Position numbers and translations under genes: made by a program
Notes under the pieces: model-generated
Told to the model about the DNA's origin: nothing
Seen by the model: the letters and a program-made list of their open reading frames with translations, nothing else
Databases searched by the model: none
Shown here: in pieces, positions 49,827-62,892 of the stretch
Layout of the letters: every line of letters starts with the position of its first letter
How positions within the stretch are numbered: position 1 is the stretch's first letter
Source of the DNA: Ichthyophthirius multifiliis
Taxonomy: Eukaryota > Ciliophora > Oligohymenophorea > Hymenostomatida
Reading direction: 5' to 3'
Length of the DNA stretch: 64,000 nucleotides
Assembly (NCBI RefSeq): GCF_000220395.1
Contig: NW_004086350.1
Coordinates: 52,674 to 116,673, forward strand

Positions 49827-50794
49827 ATGTAATAAGAAAAATATCATCAATAAATAACAAGTACAATCTTAATGGTACTTCCAACCGATTTTGACTACAA
49901 TGAGTAAACTGCAGTAGACAACGAATTTATGTCTAAATATTCTGAAGAACAAATATCTTACTAAATCTGTCAAAAAGCGATATAAGAATTTGAAGAAGCT
50001 GTAAAAAAATTAAGGCAAAACGACATAAACGTATTAGTATTTGATAAGAGAAATATTTTAGAGTTAAAAAACACTATAATGCCCGATGCTGTATTCCCAA
50101 ATAACTGGATAAGTACTGAGCCTACTGGATAGGTTATTTTATACCCAATGTTTGCCTAAAATAGGAATGAAGAAAAGAAACAATTTAGATTTATTTTAGA
50201 AGATTTATTATAAAATAATTTTAAAATCGAAAAACTAATTAACTTTAAAATACAAATATTTAATAGTCTTTAGAGGGTACAGGAGCAATAATTATAGATA
50301 GAATATATAGAAGAGCTTATGCGGCCAGAAGCTAAAGGGCTGATGAGGAGTTATTCAAGAATTGGTGTTAAACTTTCAATTATGAGGCTGTTATGTTCGA
50401 TGCTAAAAGCTTTTAGGGAAATCCAATTTATCATACTAATATTATAATGAGTTTAGGAGAGAAATATGCGGTTGTATGTAAAGAATGTATTAATTATGGA
50501 TAGGTGGAGGAAGTTTTGAGAAAAATGGGAGAAGGAAGAGAATTGATTTTTATTAGTATTAATTAAATGGAATAAGGATTATGTGGAAATATATTATAGG
50601 TTAAATCTTATATTAATGAAAATAGATATTTAGTTATGTCGAAGTTAGCTAATGAGAATTTTACTATAGAATAAAGGAAGATTTTAGAAAAGAATGGAAA
50701 AATTGTTGCAATTGATATCCCTACTATTGAGAAAATCGGAGGAGGGAGTGCTAGATGTATGTTAGCTGAAATATTTTTGGATTAAAAGATTTGA
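49827..50794 (+). CDS. CtlX-type amidinotransferase/arginine-deiminase-fold hydrolase, about 322 aa
   Basis: The guanidino-modifying fold is recognised from MVLPTDFDYNEQTAVDN, MPDAVFPNNWIST, LEGTGAIIIDR, YHTNIIMSLGEKYAVVC (catalytic His) and the C-terminal GGGSARCMLAEIF with catalytic Cys311. This order is that of the CtlX (citrulline-utilisation hydrolase) branch; reaction and substrate are inferred only. The frame shifts by one at the A4 run 50247-50250; one restored base makes 969 nt, 323 codons. No intron. ATG 49827 gives a 15-residue lead before MVLPTDF. Confidence 0.85.
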
Positions 50795-50933
50795 GAAATT
50801 ATATTTATTATATAAAAGTTTTTATTGTTTTATTTTGTCTTTAATTATATTTATTTATCTATTTTTTTTTAAAAGCAACAACAAAAATTAAAAAAATAAC
50901 TAAATAAAAAAAGAAAAATAAAAATGTAAATAA

Positions 50934-52055
50934 TCATTTTTAAGAAACAATGCCTTTTAGTTATAAAGAATTATATTTAGTGAATCTTTTCTTTATTTGT
51001 TATTTAAGACTAACCTTCCTATCTAATTTTGTAATAGTGAATTTCTTTGTTAAAATTCTCAATATTTTAATTTTAGGATTAAAAAGTACTTTAAAATTAT
51101 TATAAGGAAAATATTTAACAAATTCTTTCATTTTGTCACAATCAATGCTCATAAACCGTTCACTTTTTTCAAAAATATTAATAATAGACTTATCTTGATT
51201 TTTTTCTAAAATTTCTTCTTCTTTGTAAAATTATTCTATTGTATTTTTATTTTATTAACTCTAAATTACTGAAATTCGTTTTGAATGTTAATTTTTATCA
51301 TCAAATTCTGCTTACATAGAAAATCTTTAATTTTTTCCACCTTGATTTTTACAACAAATAGAATTTTTTTTGATATTTAAAAAATTTTTTTTTGGAATAA
51401 TTTAACGTGTTTATATAGCATTTTTAGGCGATTATAATTTAATTTATTTTATTTTTTACACTTTCAGTCTTATGTCATTAGCTTTCTTTTTCATAGAAGA
51501 TATATTCTCTTCCATAATAATAGATTTCTTACTGTTTTCTAGTTTGTTTTCATCTGAAGAATCATTAAAATATTAATAAAAAGAATCTGTGTCTGAAAAA
51601 ATTTCCGAATATCCAGGATTTATCTAAAAAGTATCATTAACATATTATATTTTAGGAGTTCTTAAAAAATATTCCAAATCTTCATCAAAACTTGTATTTT
51701 TTTCAAATAGCGATGTATTTTAGGAAGAAAACGAAACATTATTTTAATTTTTTAATTTGTAATTTTAAATGATGTTTTTTCGTATTTTTTTCAGTTATTT
51801 TTTTACTATATCTTTAATTTTTTTGGCATTTGTTTTCTCCTTATATTTTCTAATTTTGGGATCTTTTTACCTTTCTTGATTTTTAGAATGGTTATTTCGG
51901 TGAATTATTAATTCCTTACTTCTAACAAAGTGTATAAGAGGACAATTATTAATTGTATGAGATGATTTTTTACATGAATGGCAGTATTATTTAAATTCTT
52001 TTAAATTTATAATATAATTATCTTTAATCATACAAAATTTCTCCTTTAATATATA

Positions 52056-52094
<39 letters not shown>

Positions 52095-54073
52095 ATATTT
52101 ATATATATTTATTCTACATAATCTTCTGGATAGTTTTATAATATTTATTTAAATTCTGATGCAGAGCAAGAAATTATTAAAGAAAAACTTAAACTTTTAG
52201 CATTTGTTTCATGCAAATTTTTCCCGAAAAATTCATTTTTCCCAAACACTTCTCCTTTCTATTTTTTTTTTAATTTTAATTATTTAAATTAAAAAAACTT
52301 ACATATAAATTTTAAAAAGTAACAATTTATTTAGAAGTTTCCAAAAATAATTAAACTTTTCCTTTTGCAACAAAATAAAGTTTATCACTTTAAACATATT
52401 AATTATAAATAATTTCCCCTGGACCGTAGAAATTTTCTTACATAACTATAGACAAATCTTCTAAACATTTATTAGAAAAATTAAAAGCCAAAAGTTTAAA
52501 TTATTTTAAAATATTTCCATAAAACTCTCTTTTAATTTCTTTTTATAAATCTTCAGATAGCATTTGGACTAAAAATATACTATTTTGCGGCTATTCTTTT
52601 TCTTTATGTTAAATATATTCTAAATACTTCATTATTTAAATTTATAGTTATCTATTAATATTCCTATTATTCAAATAATGTCTCAATTAATATCTCTAGA
52701 GTTTATACTCGTTTTCTTTTAAATTCTTCATTTACATAATACTCCCAATTACGCTTAAAGTATAACCAAAAACCCCACTAGAAATTATCGTAATAAAAAT
52801 AACATATAATTTCTCTTAATAATTTACTGGATGCACATCTCCAAAACCCACAGTTACCATCGTAATAAAACTTATATTTTTTTAGAAAAAATAAAATAAA
52901 ATAAATATACCTAAAATATAATGAATTAATATATATTTCAATTTCAGAAGAGAATTCTAAATCATTATTTTTAATCCAATTTCGTAAAGAATTACTTTTT
53001 CCTATAAAAATAAATCCACAGCAAATAATATGTGCAAGTGTAATATTGGCATAGAAAAGTTTTACCAAAGTATATATATTTTATATGCTTTATCCTAAAA
53101 AAAACCTCTAAGAAATGTCTTCCGAAATATTTACAATGGTTTAAATTTTAATTAAAAAAATCATTTTACTGAATTTTTCATTTTGAAAAATTGCATTAAT
53201 ACAAATAATTAAAATATCACTCAAGAATTATCTTTTTAGATAATTTTTGATAATTTTTTTCCTCTTACATACTAAATTCCCATACTTATAATAACTCGAA
53301 TTATTTTTTAAAAAAATATCAAATAATAATATTGAAAAATAAACCTCACTTTTGACAAAAAAATTAAATTATTCAGTATAATTTATATATAAAGGAACTG
53401 TTATTATGATCATTATATGGTAAAAAAGTTAGAAAAAATTCCAAAAAAGTAAAAATGTAGAATTTGGGTTTAAAGGTTGGAAAAAAAATAATCTAGAAAT
53501 ATACATGAAAATGTATGTATTTTTTTATATAAAGGGTTAAAAATAAGATTTATCTTATATAATTTTCAAATGTTTGTTTTTTATTCTAGAAAAGAGATTA
53601 ATGGATGAAAAAGCTTATATTTTTTCTATGAATTTTTTAACTAAATTTAACTTATTTATAAAATTCCATTATTATTTAATGTTTTGGTTCTTTTTCAAAT
53701 TATTATTAGAATTTGTTTGTCTTTTCATTTAAATTTTTTATTATAAAATATTATGGGAATGTTAAGAATTATTACTTAAACAACTTATTAAATTATGTGA
53801 CTTTTCAGAATTTTCCAAATTTTTTTTATAAAAAATCTTTTTTTAATGTTCATTTATGTATTTTTTTTATTCCTTTTTTATTGAAGGAGATACTTATTAA
53901 TTTATTATAGTTTTCTGGGTTAAAAGAGTTTTCTTTTTTAATTGATTGTGTGTAAAATTAGAGAAAAAATTAGAGCGATTTCTTATTGGTAAATTAAATT
54001 TATTTGGATTCTTTTTTGATTTTGTTGTAAAAGTTTTCTCTTATTATGATGGATATACTTATAGAAAATTCAT
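50934..54073 (-). CDS. Cyclic-nucleotide-domain K+ channel (EAG/HCN-like), 993 aa
   Basis: After a polar N-terminus (about 190 residues) come membrane helices (LNPNSTFLLFWNFFQ, IMIIITVPLYINY), then pore ITMVTVGFGDVHP (residues 394-399 TVGFGD) and S6 IISSGVFGYTLSVIGSI. The C-linker and a cNMP-binding fold (GPGEIIYNQY, KLYFVAKGKVQ, KGEVFGKNEFFG) follow. A Cys/His cluster CHSCKKSSHTINNCPLIHF follows the cNBD, as I recall from ciliate channels of this class. Introns 52871-52910, 52259-52302 and 52044-52117 give 994 codons exactly. The S4-equivalent segment has few basic residues, so voltage gating is uncertain. Confidence 0.9.
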
Positions 54074-54233
54074 ATTATTTTTATTTTTTTAGTTTTTTAT
54101 TTTATTTTTTTTAAAAAAAAGGAAATTTAAATAAAAAATACTTAAAAAATAATAATAATAATTAATAAATTCGAAAAATACAAAGAAAATCTTACAAATA
54201 ATTATAATTTTATTTATATGAAAAAAAAAAAAA

Positions 54234-55040
54234 TCAATGTCCATTAAAAATGAGTTATTTTTCGAAAATATTCAATTTATTTTAATTATTAAAAGCTCCT
54301 TTATATTAATTAATCTTTTTACGTTTTATAAAATCTCCTTTGTAAATAGTTTACCCATCAAATTAATAATTTTCTGGCATAATAACATTATTATTATTAA
54401 ATTACTAAATTTATTGAATGTTTTTTTCTTTTTTTATCTAAAAATTCTTAGCATTATTAAAGCTGGCCTAATAATTTGACACAGCATTAAATCCATGATT
54501 CAGAATTTTTTCTTTTCTTTCGAATTTTTTAATAGGATTTGGTTCCATTTTTTAAAAACTCTGTAAGTATTCGGATTTTTAATTTAATGGAATAATAAAA
54601 TTAGGGTCATATGTGTCTACACTTTTGAACGGTTGGGTGTTTTGCAGTTTTTTAGGGTTAAAGTCTTTATTATATGTAGATAATAAGGTATTTGGGTGAA
54701 ATTAGTATTCTTTTACTTAATCTTTGCCTTTATAATTGCGTTATTTAGAAATATTTAAGTCCCATTTACGGTATGAGTCTTTCTTAGTGGATACAAATAG
54801 TTAATCTTTGTGCAAAAAATGGTTGAATTCATCAACTTTGGATAGAAGGTTTGCACTTTGGACCCTTTAGTTTTATAATAATCTGGGATATTTTATGTTG
54901 TAACGAGTCCATTAGTCTGATTTTTTAAAATATATCGGACGTTGTTAGCTTTTTTAAGATTAAGATAATTAATTATTAGGGCTGTTATCATTTTGATCCA
55001 CTTAAAAATAATAAAATTCTTTTTGACGATTTGCAAACAT
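54234..55040 (-). CDS. Tyr/Phe short-repeat protein, 268 aa (axonemal MIP-like?)
   Basis: A single exon from ATG 55040 to TGA 54234-54236. It is basic, poor in predicted helix, and studded with spaced S/T-x-Y-x-x-x-F-like units: STKKDSYRKWD, LLSTYNKDF, SEYLQSF, SNYQASF, TIYKGDF. Such short aromatic repeats are common in microtubule-inner and SAXO-type ciliary proteins, so a ciliary role is a guess. It lies 160 bp upstream of the K+ channel start on the same strand. No definite family. Confidence 0.65.
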
Positions 55041-56600
55041 ATTTTTTATATAACTTATTTTTTATTTTATATTTTATATTTATTAGATTTTTTTTTATTT
55101 TCTATTTTTAAAAAATTATATATAATAAATAAAATAATATACGTTAAGTATGTTTCAATTAATATATTAATTATTTCATTTTTATTATTTATTATATAAA
55201 TAAATAAATTAAATTATATTATATTATTTTATTTAAAACTTAATATATATATATATATAAATTTTTTACTTTTAAATAAACTAAAGAAATATAATATTAA
55301 ATGTTTAAGTTTAAAAAAAATTATAAAACACTGAATAAAATTTTGTATAAAAAATTAAAGTAAATAAAAAATAAAAAATAAAAAAAATTATAATAAATAT
55401 AATAAAAATATAAAAATATATATATAAATAAAAAATAATATATATATAATATATATATATTTATATTTATATATATTCATATATATATACAAGAAAGGTA
55501 AAATAATTTAATTAACTAAAAAATAATATTTTTATAGAAACTAAACAAAGTTAATATATTAATATGTAAAAAAAAAATTATTAATTAATAAAAAAGAAAT
55601 AAATAATGAAATCTTTTCATTTAAGATTTTAGGCTTTTAATATATTTTGAGTAATTAAATTAAAAAATTTTAGATGATGTAATCAAGAATTAAATTAAGT
55701 TAAATTATTTTTACTATTGTATTATAAATATCAATATTTTTAAAAACTATATTATTATTTCATATTTGAATAAAAGCATAATTTGTTAAAAAGCGTCTAA
55801 TAAAACATCAACAATTTCTAAATTTTATTTTATTTAAATAATATTTAAGATTAACCCATTTTATAGCGTTAAAATATTTTTTTTATAGTTAATCATTAAA
55901 CCTAAAAGATGTTAAAATATAAATTCTTACAAAAAAATTATAATAATATATGTATTTTTTTTCATTAAACTTTTATACAATTTATATGTAGAAAAATTAT
56001 AAATTTTAATAAAATAATAGTTTTAAGGGAAAAATTTACTGAATTTTTAACTTATTATTATAATCATTATATATCCTTATTTTAAATTACTAACTTAAAA
56101 ATTATTTTCTATTTAAAAATTTAACATAATTAGGTGATAATAAATTAGGATATTTCTTAAATCAATAATAAAGATTAAGAATACAATATTATTAAAGTTA
56201 ATATTATTATTAGTGAAATTATAAATTTAATAAAAAACTGTTTGTGCGAAATATTTAAACGAAAGTTTCAATAATAAAAAAATTAAGCTAAACTTATTTA
56301 GTTCGTAAATATTTATTAAATCATCTACAAACTATAAATAGGAATGTTTCTAATTATATTTTGATTATTTTATTTTTTATAATTATCCTTATTATTATTA
56401 AACATTTTTTATTGAAACATTATTTATATATTTTCCATTTTCGATTTTTTAGTGTATAAAATTATATATATGTTAGTGTTAATATATAATTAATTTAATG
56501 GTATTTTATAAAAATATAATAATAACTAAAATAGTCTTTATTATTAAAACTTTTTTTAAAAAAATATACATAAACAAATGAAAAAGCTTATATATATTTT
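55041..56600. other. A/T intergenic region
   Basis: 1.56 kb with (TA)n near 55436-55490. Around 55600-56450 composition is slightly less monotonous, but no frame or fold convinced me. Confidence 0.45.
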
Positions 56601-57956
56601 TCAATTTTGTTAATCTAATGTAAGTGCCAAAAGTTGTCCAGTCATAATTCCAAAAGTTAAACCAAAAGCGCAAATAAAAGCAATTAAATCTCTATCTTTA
56701 GAAACTTTAGCCTTTTCTGGAGCTAATCTCATTAAACCAGAAGTAGCGAATCCATTACTAAAGGAGAACAAGTACATATTAACACAGGCAAAAGCATCAT
56801 GTTATAAAAACGCATTTCCTAACTAATGGACAGTCAAAAGGAATGTTAAATAGAATACAAATCTTCCCATTACAGTTAAATACATAAAAATTAATCCGAA
56901 AATTTTAAAAGAACCAACATATTTTCCAGTAACATCTCCAAAATTATAAATAGTAATTAAAATCAATCTTATTTTTTTGTTTTTTTAAACAAATATATAT
57001 AAATACATAAAAAAAAATATTTACGCTTGCCATCCATCAGGCAATTAATGAAATTTTTTCTAAAAAACAGAAACACCTGGAAACAGCATAAAAGTTTATA
57101 TATAAATAAACCAAATAAATACTGGAGCAAGTCCTGCTTTTTAAAATCCTTACATTAATATTGCTATATATCCTAAAATTCCTGGTTTTTCTTCATTTTA
57201 TATGCTGATATTATTATCAGAAACAGCAGATCCATCAGTATTTTTATTAAGTAAATTATTTTAATCTCTTATTTATATTTCCTAATAATATTCACTTTTT
57301 ATGAAATTTATTTATAAGAAAATTGTTATTATGGTAATCACAACAGCCAATATGAAATAAATTATAGTTCCATAGGTACTCGAATTATATGAATTAGCTC
57401 CAAAAATTAAAAAAACAAAAGCTCTAGACACATTCATAGAAAATCCGGAAACTCCCGTAAAAGTCCAAAAAACACCTAATAATTATTAATTAGTACTGGA
57501 AGCTAGTGCTATGGATGAATTTTAAGCTATAGAATTAAACATACCTAAAAAAAATGTACATAAAAAGCATAAATAATAGCCTATATTATTGGGTAATAAA
57601 AGGGCTAAAATTGGCAAAAAAATCATAAAAATAGCTACTCCTATTAAACATCCAGAAATTCTAATTGTTAGGGAATAAATATCAGCTAATTTAGGAACTA
57701 AGAGTCCGAAAAAAAAATTAGCTATAAATAATGGGATAGGGAATAAAAATGATACGTCGCCATATCCTTTGCTTTTTGGATAACGATTTGAAAAGAAGTC
57801 TAATGCTGTTAAAACTGCGTTCCAACCTATTAATGATGAAGCGCCTAAAAACATAAATGTTATTTTGTGAATTAGTTTTGTTGATTCTTATGATTCAGTT
57901 AATGGGGAATCAATTTATTTATGATCTTCAGTTATTAATTTTTATTTAGATTTCAT
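56601..57956 (-). CDS. Equilibrative nucleoside transporter (ENT/SLC29 family), 432 aa
   Basis: A multi-pass membrane protein, inferred to carry nucleosides or nucleobases. The first helix FLGASSLIGWNAVLTALDFF carries the ENT signature (GxGxLLPWN-like), and IYNFGDVTGKYVG fits the family N-x-x-D-x-x-G-R/K motif. About 11 hydrophobic segments flank a central hydrophilic loop (NLLNKNTDGSAVSDNN). One intron (56968-57024) leaves 433 codons exactly. The N-terminus is short and cytosolic. Substrate cannot be read from sequence. A parasite or predator that salvages purines would need such transporters. Confidence 0.88.
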
Positions 57957-58610
57957 TTTTAAGATTTTATTATATTATTAAATTTAAAGATTTTTTTTTT
58001 TTTTAAATAATTTATAAATATAAATTATTATATTTTATAATAATATATTTTTTTGTAAATTTTATAATTTTATATTATTTTGGTAAATTTAATATTTTTT
58101 TTAATGTATTTTATATATTATAGATATTTTTTTTAATTTTTATTTTAAATTTATTTTTATTTTATTTTATTTTATGTTTTTTTTTTTTTTTTTCAAATAT
58201 TAATACATTATTTGTTTTTTATTTTCTAAATATATTTATTTATTTAATTTTAGTTATGGATAAAAAATAATATAAAAATAAATTATTTTATACTAATTTA
58301 AAATTTATGATTATATTTAAAGCAAAACAAAAAAATACTAGAAATAATTATTAGATAAAATTTAAATCATCATTAATTTATAAACTATAAATTATTAAAT
58401 ATAAAAAGATTATTATTATATTAGATATTTTTTTTTATTTATATATTTGAATATTTATTTAATAATTATTTTTTATTTTTGTTTAATATATTTTTATCAA
58501 TAATTCATTAAATTTAAATAATATTAAATCAGGTAAAAAATATAAATATAAACTATTTTTTTCATAAAAAATAAAAAATAATATATTTTTATATTAATAA
58601 TAATTTTATT
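57957..58610. other. A/T intergenic region
   Basis: 654 bp with poly(T) runs (for example 58178-58193). Nothing recognised. Confidence 0.5.
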
Positions 58611-59759
58611 TCAAAATAATTTTTTTATTTAATTTTCCATTAAATTCTTAAATGTTACTTATTTATTTATACTATCAATTTATTTAATAATTAGTTATAA
58701 ATTCTAATTAATTTATAAATCTTTATTAACATAGTTTTTTTAATATTCTTAACTTTCTAAATAATTAAAAAAACTTTTTAACTATTCGCCAATTTATTCC
58801 CATTAATTAATTTCATGAAGAATTTAATTTTAGTTTAAAACAATATTTTTTTCACAAGAATCAATTTAATTTAAAATTTTTTATATATTTTTTAAATAAT
58901 TCTTCATTTTCTAAATGGCTTCATATAAATCATTTTTAGTATTCGAATTTTAAATATTTTATATAAATGAATTAAATAAAACTTCTAAACCAAAAGGCTC
59001 CTATATAGAACTTAAAATTTATTTAAGTATTTCGTATCTATTTAATTTATTATTATTCAAATAATTAATTTAAATATATTATATATAATTTTTAATAAAA
59101 GGTTTTATCTATACAATTTTATTATCTTTAAAACTATCAATATTGTAATTTAATATGAATAAAATCATAATTATATGGTTTTCACGACTTTATTTCTCAA
59201 ACAATGAAATTTTAAAAGGTTGAGTTTTCTTTTAGAAATCGGAACTAATAGTTTTAAAATTTTAAATAATATTTTCTAATAATAAATTTAGTCTTTCGTA
59301 TATTTTTACTATTCTATGCTTATTATAATTCTTTGTTTCTTAAAATAATATAATTTATTTTTACACGTCATTATTTATTTTATTAATATCTTAATTTATT
59401 TTTTCTAAATATTAATATATTTTATTATTATCTATAGTTTAAAAGTTTATATTGAAATTTTCTTAAGATAATAGTTCATTCATATAAATAAGATTTTTAA
59501 ATGTATTTTCTATATTTTCGATTATTAAAAACTATTATTTTATTTTATTTGAAGTTTTTTTTATTAGATTTTGCTTTTATTAAAATAATTATATTTAATT
59601 TTCTAAATTTTATATTTTTAAAAATTCTTTTTTTAAATTTTAGATTTATTAAATATTTTCGTTTGTTAAATCTTAATTTCCTTATATAACTCTCTTCAAA
59701 ACGCCTATTAAAATTAAAAAAAATAAAATAAATAAAAATATATAAAATATAAATATAAA

Positions 59760-59792
<33 letters not shown>

Positions 59793-61983
59793 TAAATATA
59801 TATTTTAATTTATTCTTTTTATAATTATTTATATTTATTTTAATTTATTTAATTTTTTATAATTATTTTTTTATTTTAATTTGTTATTTTATAATTATTA
59901 TAATATATATAAAAAAGAAATACTTATTAATTTATGAATCTAGCAATTCATATTTTCAACTTAAAATGCTTAAAGGCTTTCCCATATTTCAATTTGTTAA
60001 AATATATGTTATTTTGAAAATAATTTTTCATTACTTTGTAAATATTAATTAACAAAATTCTTTAAAAAATAATAATAGCATTAATTTTGATTATTTTATT
60101 CTACAATAATATTACATGATTTTTTAAAATCTTCAATTAAATTATCTTAAAATTAAATATAGCAATCTTATTTATATTAATCATTTATAATTTATATAAA
60201 TTTATCAGTATTATTAGATATATACCCTAAGATAGTAGAAATACCTTATGAATATTTAAAAAATTATTAGTCCTTTGCATTTATATTATTTTTAAGTTTT
60301 TTATTTAGTTATTCTATATATACATATGCATTTATATCTTCATCTTCATCTTCATCATCATTTTAGAGTTATTTAATTATTTGAAATTTTAAAAGAACTT
60401 TTTTTAATAAATATTAATCTAGAAAAAATGTTAATCTTTCTTTATTTTCCCATATTTCATATTCTATTTTTTTTTTTTTAATTCTTCAACTAGTTATTTT
60501 GCTTAATATTTTTAATTTATAGATAATTAAGACCTTTAAGATAATTTTTTTTTTTAAAAAAAAATTAATTTTTTACTATTTTTAAATATTTATCCAAATC
60601 AGTAATTAATGTCTCAATTTTGCTTTTGAAATTACAATTTTAGTTATTTTTTAAAAAATTTGAAGATATTTCCAAATTTATTTCATTTATTAATTTTTTA
60701 CCTTCATTAATTTTATTCTAGAACATATTTTTTTAAGAACCTTCTTTCTCAAAAAATATTTAATCTAAATTTTCTTAAAGTCGGCTTATTTAATTCAAAA
60801 AACATTAAATTTTTTTGATTTCACTTTCAAAATTAGGTAAAGGGAACGGATATTTTTTATTAAAAGGCTCAGAAAATCTTAAAACATCAAATTTTATAGC
60901 CTAAAGTGCTTTAATAGTTTAATAAAAATATTAATTATTTAATATTTTTGCCTAATTATTTAAAAAGTAATCAACTTAAACTTATTTTTCTTTTAAAAAA
61001 TTATCTAAGGTGTCCCTTTAATCTAGAATAAAAATATATTATTAAAAATGTATAATTTTTTATTCCAGAAGTCCAAACATAAATTATTACTAAGAAATTT
61101 TTTATGAAAAAACATTTTTTTAATTATTAGAAAAAAAAGGTTAAATTTCATTAAAAATTTATTATTTTCGTAAATAATTTTTTTATTCTTATAAAATTTT
61201 TAAGTCTTTTTAAGAAATTTCCATTGTATATAAATTATTTAAATGATTTTTTATTTCTGAAAGATTTATAATTTATTCTTCGAAAGTTTTTATTATTTTT
61301 TCGTCTTTATTTATTAATTTTTCTAATTCTTCCCTTTTTTTATGTATTTTTTCTCCATCATATTCCTCTTTTTAAATTTCTTCTTTTTTTATTTCTAAAA
61401 AAACACAAAATTCTTCTATTATTTCGTATATTTATATTTAATTAATTTAATTTTTTAATAAAGAATTTATATTTGTTATAATTTAAGTAAATTAAGCCAT
61501 ATATTCTTTATTTTTTATATTATGAGCACAATATTCATATAAATTTTTGTAAATATCTTTATTTTAATAAATATCTTATGTAATTTATTCAAAGTTCATT
61601 TTTTCAATTAAATTCCCTTATTAAATTTGTGAGAATTTCATTATATTTTATTCAAAATATTCCTTTATTTATGTTATTTTTTTCGAAAATGTTTTCTAGT
61701 TGAAATTATCTTTTTATTTTTCTTGGAAAAATTTCCTTTGGAAATTTTATAATTAAATATTTTCAATATAATAGATTATATCTTTCATTTTCGAAGTCCT
61801 TTAGGTATTATCGATTCCCTACAAAATCAGATTTTAATAATTTTCGATATATTTTTCTAATTCTTGTTCATGATTTACTATATAAGAACTTATATTGAAA
61901 CCTTCTTTTAGTAATTTTTATGAATTATCACATGTATTATATAGAAAACCTTTTTTTATTAATAAAAATTTATATATATATAA

Positions 61984-62023
<40 letters not shown>

Positions 62024-62499
62024 CCTTTTAAATTATTTTAAATTAATAATGTTTATAAACTTTAATAAAAATTATTATTAAGAAAATATATATATCTTTA
62101 TATTATTATATTATTATAGTGTTTTAAGGTTACACATATTTTAAGTTTTATTTAATTCCTTTTAATATATATTTTCATCTTCATTTGTTTTTAAATAATA
62201 TTAAGTATAATATCTTTATTAATTATTTTTTGGCTCTGGTGTATAAGTTTTTAAAATTTTGTTTATTCATCTATGAATTTAGGAATTGTAACATATTATT
62301 ACTATTAGTTTTAAATTTATTTTATATTTTAATAACTTTTGTTTTTATTTATTTATTAATATTGATTATTATTTATTTGATATTGATTTAATGACTAGTA
62401 TTCGTTATATGGGTTTTATTATTTATGTATGTTGTAAATTATTGCTTAATTTGTTTAAGTTATTGATTAGTATGGCTTTTTTTTAGCGGAGAAATCCAT
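58611..62499 (-). CDS. Large coiled-coil protein, about 1197 aa
   Basis: The frame from ATG 62499 (MDFSAKKKPYQSITQTNQ) to TGA 58611-58613 has introns 61950-62024 and 59705-59923. The product is almost wholly helical with K/E/N/Q-rich heptads (KREELEKLINKDEKIIKTF, GIDNTQRTSKMKDIIYYIE) and an acidic repeat DDDEDEDED encoded near 60338-60361. The A13 run at 60467-60479 carries one base too many for the frame; with 12 the length is 1198 codons. The N-terminal exon has a second readable frame (KTNEDENIYQKELNKTQN), so its splicing is unsettled. No family recognised; a structural role is plausible. Confidence 0.7.
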
Positions 62500-62892
62500 T
62501 TTTATTTTTAAATAAATATATTTATTTTATTTTAGTTTAAATATATATTTTTTATTTTTATCATAAAAAATTTTATATATAAATAAAAGTTATATTAATA
62601 AATAAATTATATATAATATATATTTAACCTCATCATTAACATATATATGTTTTTTATTAAATATAAAATAAAAAGTAATTTTTTGTATTTATTTAATTTT
62701 AAAATAAAAAAAATTATTAAATCTATTATTTCATTCAAAAAATAAAATAAAAAAATTTAGAATATAAAAAAATATTAAACAATTATTTAATAGTATATAA
62801 TTTTATTATATATATATATGTATATTACTATAAATTAAAAATGAAAAAAAATAAAAAAAAGAAAGTACGTACTATCATTATTTTTAAAACAA
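62500..62892. other. A/T intergenic region
   Basis: 393 bp of A/T with short (TA)n at about 62808-62819, upstream of the coiled-coil gene. Nothing else seen. Confidence 0.5.

Noticed and set aside
57522-57854. 110-aa ORF as a standalone small membrane protein
   Set aside because: It is an internal piece of the ENT transporter; the flanking TAA/TAG codons are Gln in this code.
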